A stretch of 32,718 nt of DNA, from NCBI GenBank assembly GCA_002839545.1, contig PGYG01000003.1, forward strand, positions 1 through 32,718. Direction: 5' to 3'. Positions 9,697 through 18,008 of this stretch are shown here, piece after piece (the first letter of the stretch is position 1; every line of letters begins with the position of its first letter). Made by a program: the position numbers and the translations under genes. This stretch comes from Candidatus Methanoperedentaceae archaeon HGW-Methanoperedenaceae-1 (lineage in GTDB: Archaea > Halobacteriota > Methanosarcinia > Methanosarcinales > Methanoperedenaceae). The notes under the pieces are model-generated. The model searched no databases. It was not told the origin of the DNA and saw only the letters and a program-made list of their open reading frames with translations.

Positions 9697-11466
9697 TTAC
9701 CTATTTGAACTCAGCTTTGCATGTGTCCTTATAATATCATATTTCGTAAGCAGCCCTATAAGTTTTTTCTGGTCTTTGCTATCCACGACTGGCAGCCTGC
9801 CGATTTTCCTGTCAAGAAGCCTGCCAAGTGCTTTTTCAAGGGATTCCTCTGGTGTGGTAACTATTAGCTCTTTAGTCATTACCGTCTCAACAAAGGTGTT
9901 CTCCCGTTCTTCAACAGGGACACGTTCTGCATCTTCAAACGTCATCATGCCAACCAGTTCCTTTTTCTCGTTAACCACAGGGAAGCCTGTGTACCCGTAT
10001 TTATGTATCAGGTCAAGCACGCTTTTGGCAGTCAAAGATGGAAGGATGGTAACCACATTTGTGTTCATGGCATCTTTCACCAGCGCGCGCTCAAGTATAT
10101 CCACTGTCATCTCGCGCCTGTGGGCAGGCGATGCTGCTCTGCTCTGTGCCTGTTTCTCGTATATTGTCCATTTTCCTGACAATAGATATGAAAGAGTCGA
10201 AGCCACCATCAGGGGCGCAAGCAGGTTGTAGTTCCCTGCCATCTCGGAAACCATGACAATAGCGGCAATCGGGACTTTTGCAATACCTGCAAGCAATGCA
10301 CCCATTCCTACCAGAACGTATGAGCCAGGCTGAGTGATTGCATTCGGGAAAATGGAATTCATTATCTGTCCGTATGCCCCGCCCACCATGCCGCCGATTA
10401 CAAGCGACGGTGCAAACACGCCGCCGCTTCCGCCTGAACTTATGGTAAACGAGGTAGCAAGGATTTTGATAAGCACAAGCACCATCATCAGAGCCACTGA
10501 CAGGCTGGCAAGGTCGCCGTTCATTGCCATCTGTACCCAGCCGTAACCTGTCCCGAGTACCTGTGGGAAAAACATGGCAATTATCCCGACAAAAAGCCCC
10601 CCGATTGCAGGCTTGAAATGGGGTTTGATTTTAAGCGGCCTGAAAAATTTGTTGCGCATCCCATAGAAAATTACCACGAAAAGTATCGCAGTGGCAGCGC
10701 ACAGTATTCCGAGAATGCCGTAAAAAACCAGCTCTGACGGATGGGTGAAACTGAAACTTGGCATGGAGAAGATATGCCCCCACCCGAAAAATGATGAGAA
10801 TATTGAATACGCAACAGTGGATGAAATAAATGCGGGAACAAGCCCTTCAGTTTCCATGTCGCTTTTGTAGAGAACCTCAATAGCAAATATTGACCCGCCA
10901 AGCGGTGCCTTGAATATACTGCCAATGCCTGCTGCTGTTCCGCATATGAGCATAATCCTGCGGTCACGGTCACTCAGTTTAAGAAATGTTGCAAGGGCTG
11001 AACCGAAACCTGCCCCGATCTGGGCGATGGGTCCTTCCCTGCCTGCGCTTCCGCCTGTACCAATGGTGATGATAGATGAAATGGCTTTTATAATCGGCAC
11101 CCTTTTCCTGATAATTCCCCTTTTATTATTGTAAGCGTCAATGACAGCATCAGTGCCGTGTCCTTCCGCTTCAGGCGCGAAAGTGAAAATTATGATGCCT
11201 GCAAGCAACCCGCCTGCTGCTGGTAACAGGAACAGGACCCATTTAGCGGTTTCAAAATCTGGCGGGGTGAATAATGGCAGCTCCCCTGCAGGCACAGGGG
11301 GATAATAGCCGCCGATGCCGCCAAGGATGTAGTTTGTAGCAGCCCCCAGCCCGAGATAGAACAGGATAGCTCCGAAGCCTGATACAATCCCTATTATAAA
11401 ACTAAACAGCGTCCATCTCTGGACCTGTCTTAAATCAAGCTCATTTAAAATTTCACGAATTTTCAA
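9697..11466 (-). CDS. ClC-type chloride channel/antiporter with C-terminal CBS pair
   Basis: GTGGSAGREGPIAQIGAGFGS (gating Glu retained), SSGGSGGVFAPSLVIGGMVGG, and two CBS domains. Confidence 0.94.
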   Translation of the reverse strand: MKIREILNELDLRQVQRWTLFSFIIGIVSGFGAILFYLGLGAATNYILGGIGGYYPPVPAGELPLFTPPDFETAKWVLFLLPAAGGLLAGIIIFTFAPEAEGHGTDAVIDAYNNKRGIIRKRVPIIKAISSIITIGTGGSAGREGPIAQIGAGFGSALATFLKLSDRDRRIMLICGTAAGIGSIFKAPLGGSIFAIEVLYKSDMETEGLVPAFISSTVAYSIFSSFFGWGHIFSMPSFSFTHPSELVFYGILGILCAATAILFVVIFYGMRNKFFRPLKIKPHFKPAIGGLFVGIIAMFFPQVLGTGYGWVQMAMNGDLASLSVALMMVLVLIKILATSFTISSGGSGGVFAPSLVIGGMVGGAYGQIMNSIFPNAITQPGSYVLVGMGALLAGIAKVPIAAIVMVSEMAGNYNLLAPLMVASTLSYLLSGKWTIYEKQAQSRAASPAHRREMTVDILERALVKDAMNTNVVTILPSLTAKSVLDLIHKYGYTGFPVVNEKKELVGMMTFEDAERVPVEERENTFVETVMTKELIVTTPEESLEKALGRLLDRKIGRLPVVDSKDQKKLIGLLTKYDIIRTHAKLSSNR

Positions 11467-11567
11467 AGTAAGGTCTTCCTCGGGGATTTAATATAACTCA
11501 TTATACTTTAATACCTTCCAGAACGCAAGAACATATTTTACAGGTCAGTGATATTTAATAGAATACA

Positions 11568-12035
11568 ATGAAGAAAATGGAACAGCATAACCTGGATGCC
11601 CTCATTTCGGCTGAAGAAAGGGAACATTTCCTGTCAGGGCTGCACCGCTACCTTGTATGGGTCGGGGAAAAATTACCTGATGAAGTGGAAGTGGACGGGA
11701 CAAAAATAAGACTTCATGACCTTATATGGAGCTGTGCCCACAAGAAGCAGTTTTCCGAAGATGAAAAAAAGCGGCTTCTTGAGCTTGTTGATACCCTGGA
11801 TAAAAAAGAAAAACATGATGAGGTCATCCTGCAGAAAGCGAATCTCACCCGCGAGGAAGCTGAACAGTTATATCATGAATCTGCAAGCCTTATCAGGGCA
11901 ATCATTGATTTGAGGGATTGTGAATCCGGAAAAGTAAAACCAATAGAAACAGGTGAGGAAATAAGGACTAAAGTAAACGATGCACGAAGATGGCTTGGAT
12001 TCTTGAAAAACATCGGTAAGGACAGTGTTAAGTGA
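11568..12035 (+). CDS. DUF5788-like archaeal protein
   Basis: VGEKLPDEVEVDGTKIRLHDLIW...LTREEAEQLYHESASLIRAIIDLRD resembles an archaeal conserved family; family assignment from memory. Confidence 0.6.
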   Translation: MKKMEQHNLDALISAEEREHFLSGLHRYLVWVGEKLPDEVEVDGTKIRLHDLIWSCAHKKQFSEDEKKRLLELVDTLDKKEKHDEVILQKANLTREEAEQLYHESASLIRAIIDLRDCESGKVKPIETGEEIRTKVNDARRWLGFLKNIGKDSVK

Positions 12036-12065
12036 CGTATAAATAGAGTCAGGGTTCATTTTGTA

Positions 12066-12263
12066 ATGATGGAAAACGATGAAGATTTTGACAGGCTTGA
12101 AGAGTTAATTATTGAAGAGGGAAAGAAAAGCCCTTCAAAGAAGCTCCTGATATGTCCGGTATGTAAGTCCACTCATGTTATGTATTATCTCGGGGGGCAG
12201 ATTGGATACATGTACCAGTGCAAAGACTGCGGGTATGTAGGCTCTTTTGTTATTGAAAAATAA
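12066..12263 (+). CDS. Small zinc-ribbon protein
   Basis: LICPVCKSTHVMYYLGGQIGYMYQCKDCGYVGSFVIEK: two CxxC knuckles. Confidence 0.75.
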   Translation: MMENDEDFDRLEELIIEEGKKSPSKKLLICPVCKSTHVMYYLGGQIGYMYQCKDCGYVGSFVIEK

Positions 12264-12281
12264 AAACAGCGAGTATTAAGG

Positions 12282-12603
12282 CTACACGTGAAAAACAACC
12301 CCCTTTGTATTTTCCACAAGGGAATTTCTTAATCCATAAAGACTCTGGCGTGCATCCTTGAAATAAAAGCGCTCCTCAAGGATACCTTTTTTCTTTAACC
12401 TGTCAAGTGCGTACCTGACAGTCCTTGGAGGCAGGTAGGTTTCCCTTGTAATTTCTTTCTGGGTCATTGACCCGCCATGTTCCAGGATTTTAAAAACAAG
12501 TTTTGCCGAAGGTGGCAGCTTTTCCAGCTTAATGTCTTCTTCGGCTACCGGTACGTTATTTATTTCATGGTTGTTTCCAGTAACAACAAAAACGATCCCT
12601 CAT
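12282..12603 (-). CDS. Winged-helix/MarR-like transcriptional regulator, apparently frameshifted near the N-terminus
   Basis: MTQKEITRETYLPPRTVRYALDRLKKKGILEERFYFKDARQSLYGL is wHTH. The same frame continues upstream of that ATG as ...NNVPVAEEDIKLEKLPPSAKLVFKILEHGGS. An SD-preceded ATG at 12603 is one nt out of frame. Confidence 0.65.
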
Positions 12604-12742
12604 TGGTATCACCGGAGGAGTTAACAGCGTTAACTATTATAAATCTTCCTGTAATTCCCTGATGGCAGAAAGATCCTACTATGGATAATCCGAATTAAAC
12701 ATATCAAAGAATCCTGAACAGATTCATTAAATTGTTAAAAGT

Positions 12743-12979
12743 TTATACCGGAACCATTGCAAGGGTTCCGACAGGGCAGTTACGTGTACACAACCCGCAG
12801 GCAATACACGCATCGTAATTAACAAAGGCTATGCCATTGTTAACAGCAATTGCAAGTTTAGCAGTATTTATATCAAAGTCTTCTTCCTTTGACAACTTTG
12901 TATTTGTCGGGCAGACCGTCACGCAAATCCCGCATCCGTTGCAATTCCCAGAAAGTACAAGTTTCTTATCTTTTGCCAT
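12743..12979 (-). CDS. Ferredoxin with two [4Fe-4S] motifs
   Basis: CNGCGICVTVCP and CIACGLCTRNCP. Confidence 0.92.
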   Translation of the reverse strand: MAKDKKLVLSGNCNGCGICVTVCPTNTKLSKEEDFDINTAKLAIAVNNGIAFVNYDACIACGLCTRNCPVGTLAMVPV

Positions 12980-13017
12980 GAGGTATGATACTGGTTAAAA
13001 CAATATGAATATTTCGT

Positions 13018-14115
13018 TTAGTACATGGGTTCAAGCCCGTCCATTTTATTTGAAATGGATAGATTCTGCATGGCTATCTGTTCCTTCTTCCCACGTTCTT
13101 TTTCGATGGCTTCAACACCAATATTAAATAACCTGTCAAGTTCAACCGATGCCCCGATAGACAGGACCGTCAGTACCCTTGGCATTACGCCGTCTCGTAA
13201 AAGCACACCTTTAAACACATGACCTATATCGCTTGAAAGCCTGTCTACTTCTGTGGTAATGTCGTTAATATTGAGGTATTTTTTATCCCCTTCTATAATC
13301 ATCATTGCCCGTGTCGCTTCTTTATAGGGGTCAATCTGGAAAAGAAGACCGCCGTGAGATAAACTCTGTTTAATGGTTGACTTGATAGTAAGATTATTGC
13401 TGGCTTCACCATAACCGATTGTAGCAAGTTTTGAGCCTGCTGCCATGACAGTCTTAAAATCACCCAGGTCAGTAACCATCATCATTTCACTGTCAAGTGC
13501 CTTTAAGAGGAAAAGGAACCTCTGTGCGATTGTGTGGTTAATACCGTCATAGGCTGCTTTTATATCCTTGCCAAGATTTTTTAAGAACTCGTTATCTGCG
13601 ATGATAGTACCGTCACCGTTTCCCGACATGAGTTCTTTCAGGCAGAAAATCGAATTCTGGAGGTAAATGGAACCTTCTTCCCTGAACGGAAGTACTAAAA
13701 TACCGTAAACATTGAAGTTATACCGTTCTTTCATTGCCTCAATCAAAGGCGGAGTGAACGATGAGCCGGTACCGCCAGAGGCGGAAGCGATTACAAAAGC
13801 GACGTCAAAATCCCCGCGCTCCTCGATAGCGCGAAGCAGGAGTTCCTTGTTATCTTCAAAACAATCCTTTCCGACATTCCTGTTTGCACCGACACCGTGA
13901 AGGTATGGAACGTGTATCCTGTCCCTGGATTTTGTATACCTGAGTTCTTTCAAATCATTTACTGCGGTATTAATCGCAATTGTCTGTACATTGCTTACGA
14001 ATTTCTGTTTTCCGTAATATTTAGAGACAACCCCGCCGCCAAAAGCTTCCCTGTTTATTGAATCAAGTATCCTGTTACCGCACTGTCCAACGCCTATAAG
14101 AAGTATGTTTAACAT
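13018..14115 (-). CDS. Divergent FtsZ/tubulin-superfamily GTPase (CetZ-like/noncanonical)
   Basis: N-terminal ILLIGVGQCGNRILDSI, tubulin signature-like SASGGTGSSFTPPLIEAM, and T7-like VTDLGDFKTVMAAGSKLATIGYGEA. Confidence 0.85.
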   Translation of the reverse strand: MLNILLIGVGQCGNRILDSINREAFGGGVVSKYYGKQKFVSNVQTIAINTAVNDLKELRYTKSRDRIHVPYLHGVGANRNVGKDCFEDNKELLLRAIEERGDFDVAFVIASASGGTGSSFTPPLIEAMKERYNFNVYGILVLPFREEGSIYLQNSIFCLKELMSGNGDGTIIADNEFLKNLGKDIKAAYDGINHTIAQRFLFLLKALDSEMMMVTDLGDFKTVMAAGSKLATIGYGEASNNLTIKSTIKQSLSHGGLLFQIDPYKEATRAMMIIEGDKKYLNINDITTEVDRLSSDIGHVFKGVLLRDGVMPRVLTVLSIGASVELDRLFNIGVEAIEKERGKKEQIAMQNLSISNKMDGLEPMY

Positions 14116-14124
14116 TATGTCCTC

Positions 14125-15291
14125 TTAATATCTATACTCTTTATGTTTTCTAATGGTAAATAATAGTACTCCAATTATTACACCGATTGCAGGTATGATG
14201 ATATACCAGTAATCCACCGGGTTTTTCTCTTTTTTAGTCACTGAAATTGTTTCGGAACTTGTAGCGAAACCAGTTGTATCATCATTGTAGCTGGTTTTCA
14301 GGCGGATTGTATAATTGCCGCCGTCAACAGCCTTTAAAATAATTGAATATGATTCGGATTCCCCTGATTCTATTTTCTTATATACCTGCCTTAAATCACC
14401 TTCTTCCAGTTTCAGCCCGTTCGGAACCAGACCGTCAACAAGTACGGATTCCGCGGAAGAGTTCCCATTATTTGTAATTTTCACAACCATATTGATTAAG
14501 TCATCTGTCATTACATCATTTTTATCAATTGTAATTGCTGTTGTAAGGTTGGATTTTTCCTTCACTTCCCTGGCGACAGTTATTGTAATTGAGTTTGATT
14601 TACTGGTTTTTGAACCATAACTCAGGATTGCGGGTTCAATGTTGAATGTACCCCCCTCTACAGCTTTTAATCCATATACAATCGTATCAATTTGCCCCGG
14701 GTCAAGGCTCTTTTTTATTTCAGGAGGGAACATGGTGCCTGCGGCACGGGTAAAACCACTTGGAAGAAACTCTGTCAGTGTCATGTCGCTGGCTGTCCCG
14801 TTGCCTGTGTTTTCAACAGTTAGCTTGAACTCCACAACATCCCCGATATTGACGTTTGTTTTGCCTACAGATTTTGTCAACACAATATTCGGGACTTTGG
14901 AAGCCTCAATAAGGGCAGGTGTTGCGATTTCATATTTTACAGGAGTGCTCCATGTATCCGGGTATGTGACATTAAGCCTGAAACTAGCCGGGGCAGCAAC
15001 TTGGAACATAGAAGCAGTAATCTGGGTTTTATTATATGGCAACCCTGCCTCTTTAGTTATTGACTCCGCAGAGTCATACAAATAGAATGTTCTTGATGAG
15101 TCACCTGAACTTATATTTACTTTTGCAAAAGTTAAATCACCTGGTTTGCTTATATCAATAATTTCTATTTTGTAATAACCAAGCTCAAAATTCAAGCCGG
15201 TGTTGTTTCGCATCTCAAAACCTTCTGTTGTTGCACTCGCAACACTCGAAAACATCAATAAAACCAGTACTAAAATCCACAGTATTTTCAT
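14125..15291 (-). CDS. COG1361-type surface protein: signal peptide, two DUF11-like domains, C-terminal TM anchor
   Basis: N-terminal signal sequence MKILWILVLVLLMFSSVASA; repeated VENTGNGTASDMTLTEFLPSGF and ITNNGNSSAESVLVDGLVPNGL; C-terminal WYIIIPAIGVIIGVLLFTIRKHKEYRY. Confidence 0.82.
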   Translation of the reverse strand: MKILWILVLVLLMFSSVASATTEGFEMRNNTGLNFELGYYKIEIIDISKPGDLTFAKVNISSGDSSRTFYLYDSAESITKEAGLPYNKTQITASMFQVAAPASFRLNVTYPDTWSTPVKYEIATPALIEASKVPNIVLTKSVGKTNVNIGDVVEFKLTVENTGNGTASDMTLTEFLPSGFTRAAGTMFPPEIKKSLDPGQIDTIVYGLKAVEGGTFNIEPAILSYGSKTSKSNSITITVAREVKEKSNLTTAITIDKNDVMTDDLINMVVKITNNGNSSAESVLVDGLVPNGLKLEEGDLRQVYKKIESGESESYSIILKAVDGGNYTIRLKTSYNDDTTGFATSSETISVTKKEKNPVDYWYIIIPAIGVIIGVLLFTIRKHKEYRY

Positions 15292-15419
15292 TCAGAGTTC
15301 TCCTTTTTCCCATCTGCTATTGTACAATAGATACATCGACAAACGCTTAATAATATTCAATTCTATATAAATCTTATGAGTATAATCATCCATTATAAAT
15401 CCAATAAGAGTAAAAGGAT

Positions 15420-16235
15420 TCACACATTTAGTTTAAGGCTGACATCAAGCCAGTTCGATGAGTGTGTAAGCGCACCGATTGAAATAACATCAATACCTGT
15501 TTTTGAATAATCCCCGATATCACGCAGTGTTATGCCGCCAGAGGCTTCAAGGATAACGTTTTTTCTCAGGTTTTTCTCGTCCAGAGACTTAACACTCTGT
15601 TCAATTTCATCCACAGACATGTTATCAAACATGATAATATCCGCGCCCATTCCAGCCGCAAGTATTGCAGACTCCATATCTTCCACTTCAACTTCAAGCT
15701 TCTGGGTGAAACTTTTTGACTTTTGGGCGTTTTTTATGGCGTTCTCAAGCCCCATGACTTCAATATGGTTATCTTTAATCATAACAGAATCCGAAAGGTT
15801 AAACCTGTGCGGGTCGCCGCCTCCTGCAATAACTGCTTTTTTCTCGAATTTGCGAAAACCTGGTGTTGTTTTTCGTGTGCATGCAATCCTGACGCCGCCT
15901 GCCATGTCAACATACCTGCGTGTAAGTGTGGCAATCCCGCTCATTTTACCAAGGAAATTAAGAGCCAGCCGCTCAGCCCGCAGTATTGACCTTGCTCCGC
16001 CTTCAAGCGTAAATATCACATCATTTTTTTTCACAGCCGAGCCGTCTGTCAGCCCGGTTGCCGCAAATACATCAAAATACTCAAACACCTGTGTGGCTTC
16101 CGCAAGCCCTGCAACAATACCCGCTTCTTTTGAGACAACTTCCCCGCTGACTTCACAGTCAGGGATGATACTGCACGAAACATCGTTATAGCCGATGTCC
16201 TCTTCAATAAAACGCTCAAGTTCTGATAGTAACAT
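15420..16235 (-). CDS. nadC: Nicotinate-nucleotide pyrophosphorylase (carboxylating)
   Basis: ARAERLALNFLGKMSGIATLTRRYVD-type motif (RAERLALNFLGKMSGIAT), TRKTTPGFR, VIKDNHI, EASGGI. Confidence 0.95.
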   Translation of the reverse strand: MLLSELERFIEEDIGYNDVSCSIIPDCEVSGEVVSKEAGIVAGLAEATQVFEYFDVFAATGLTDGSAVKKNDVIFTLEGGARSILRAERLALNFLGKMSGIATLTRRYVDMAGGVRIACTRKTTPGFRKFEKKAVIAGGGDPHRFNLSDSVMIKDNHIEVMGLENAIKNAQKSKSFTQKLEVEVEDMESAILAAGMGADIIMFDNMSVDEIEQSVKSLDEKNLRKNVILEASGGITLRDIGDYSKTGIDVISIGALTHSSNWLDVSLKLNV

Positions 16236-16306
16236 AATCGGTAAAGTTAATTGTCTTCGGATTACTTATATAATGCTGTCAATGTATTAGGAAACTGGAA
16301 CATATT

Positions 16307-17119
16307 ATGCTAAGGATAGGAGTTATCGGCTGCGGTGCTATCGGTGCAGAGATATGTAAGGCAATCGATTCAGGAAAGATAAATGCCGAACTTGCGGCTG
16401 TCTTTGACAGGAACACTGAGCAGTGCGGGAAACTTGTTGAATTGCTTACCACTAAACCTGATATAACAACTCCTGATGAATTAATATCAAGAGCTGATAT
16501 TGTTATCGAGTGCGCTTCTGCTGCTGCTGTCAGGGAATTCGGGCTTGCGGTTCTTGAACGTGGAAAAGAGCTTATGGTTATGAGTGTAGGGGCGCTGACT
16601 GACCCTGTTTTTCTCGAAAGCCTCAGGGAAACCGCTTCTGCAAATGGATGCAGGATATATGTTCCATCAGGTGCCGTCACAGGTCTTGACGGCTTGAAAT
16701 CCGCATCTGTTATTCATATTGATAAAGTAACCTTGTGCACAACAAAGAACCCAAAAGGACTGGAAGGCGCACCTTATATTACTGAAAATAACATCGACCT
16801 TGCCTCTTTCCGTGAAAAAACCCTCCTGTTTGAGGGAAGTGCAAAAGAAGCTATCAGGGCATTTCCTGCAAATGTTAATGTTGCAACCTCGCTAAGCCTT
16901 GCCGGGATTGGCGTTGAAAAGACACAGGTAAAGGTTTTCGCTGACCCGGCTGCTTCACGGAACATTCATGAGATTGAAGTCGAAGGTGAGTTCGGGAAGT
17001 TCACATGCCGTATTGAGAATGTGCCATGTCCCGGAAATCCAAGGACAAGCTTTCTTGCAGCCCTGTCAGCAATCGCCACGCTAAAGAGGATAACCGAACC
17101 GCTGCAAATTGGTACCTGA
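16307..17119 (+). CDS. nadX: L-aspartate dehydrogenase
   Basis: GVIGCGAIGAEI Rossmann motif, PSGAVTGLDGLKSAS, FPANVNVATSLSLAGIG; next to nadC. Confidence 0.9.
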   Translation: MLRIGVIGCGAIGAEICKAIDSGKINAELAAVFDRNTEQCGKLVELLTTKPDITTPDELISRADIVIECASAAAVREFGLAVLERGKELMVMSVGALTDPVFLESLRETASANGCRIYVPSGAVTGLDGLKSASVIHIDKVTLCTTKNPKGLEGAPYITENNIDLASFREKTLLFEGSAKEAIRAFPANVNVATSLSLAGIGVEKTQVKVFADPAASRNIHEIEVEGEFGKFTCRIENVPCPGNPRTSFLAALSAIATLKRITEPLQIGT

Positions 17120-17120
17120 T

Positions 17121-17999
17121 ATGGAACTTGAAGATTTTACGCTGGTTCTTTCGGAATTAAGAAAAAAGCTGTTTTACATCATAGCATTTTTTGGGGCGAG
17201 TGTCGTACTTTCATTTTCATATATGGGTAGTTTAATCTTAAAAATCCAGTCAGACATGTTCTGGCACTTGAACATTCCTGTAAACATTGATGTCTCAGGT
17301 AAGTTAGTTGACATCTCGCGCAGCCTGACTGCAATGTCAGGAGAGCTGGCAAAGGGAAATCAAGCAATTGCGCATAATTTGACATTAATTTCAGGCGAAC
17401 TTGTTAATATCTCCATGAATTTGAATACATTCAAACCAAATATTGTTTACCTTGCGCCAATGGAAGTTGTGATGCTCAAGTTCAAGATGTCTGTTGTTTT
17501 CGGATTGCTTGTCACATCACCGTTAATTATATTTTACGCTGTAAAGGCAATCAGGAAACGATTCGGGATTTCCGTACCATTTAGCAGGTCACTGGTGGTT
17601 TACACGGCAGTTTCTGCCATCGGGTTGTTTTTGCTTGGCGCGGCTTATGCCTATTATTACATGCTGCCGTTTTTCCTGGGCTTCCTTTACCAGGACGCTA
17701 TTGATATGGGCGTCAATGCAACGTTTTCGGTTTATTCATTTATCTATTTTGTAATATCAACAACACTTATTATCGGGCTTACATTTGAGCTTCCGATTAT
17801 CCTGACGCTTCTTGTCCATCTCAGGTTAACGGACAGGAAGAAGCTGGTTTATTACAGGAGGCACGCATATATTGTGCTTTTGATTATTGCGGCTGTTATT
17901 ACGCCTGACCCAACATTTGTCAGCCAGATAATGGTGACTGTGCCTTTTATTGTGCTTTATGAAATAAGCCTGTTGTTGATGAAGTTTACGGGAAAATAG
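17121..17999 (+). CDS. tatC: Twin-arginine translocase subunit TatC with expanded first extracytoplasmic loop
   Basis: MELEDFTLVLSELRKKLFYI, YLAPMEVVMLKFKMSVVFGLLVTSPLIIFY, GLTFELPIILTLL, VITPDPTFVSQIMVTVPFIVLYEISLLL. ATG at 17121; the ORF track start at 17109 overlaps nadX. Confidence 0.9.
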   Translation: MELEDFTLVLSELRKKLFYIIAFFGASVVLSFSYMGSLILKIQSDMFWHLNIPVNIDVSGKLVDISRSLTAMSGELAKGNQAIAHNLTLISGELVNISMNLNTFKPNIVYLAPMEVVMLKFKMSVVFGLLVTSPLIIFYAVKAIRKRFGISVPFSRSLVVYTAVSAIGLFLLGAAYAYYYMLPFFLGFLYQDAIDMGVNATFSVYSFIYFVISTTLIIGLTFELPIILTLLVHLRLTDRKKLVYYRRHAYIVLLIIAAVITPDPTFVSQIMVTVPFIVLYEISLLLMKFTGK

Positions 18000-18008
18000 T
18001 TTTATTCC

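Noticed and set aside
12477-12662. 61-aa plus-strand ORF (MFQDFKNKFCRRW...)
   Set aside because: Antisense to the N-terminal extension of the winged-helix regulator, which is the better-supported coding frame.
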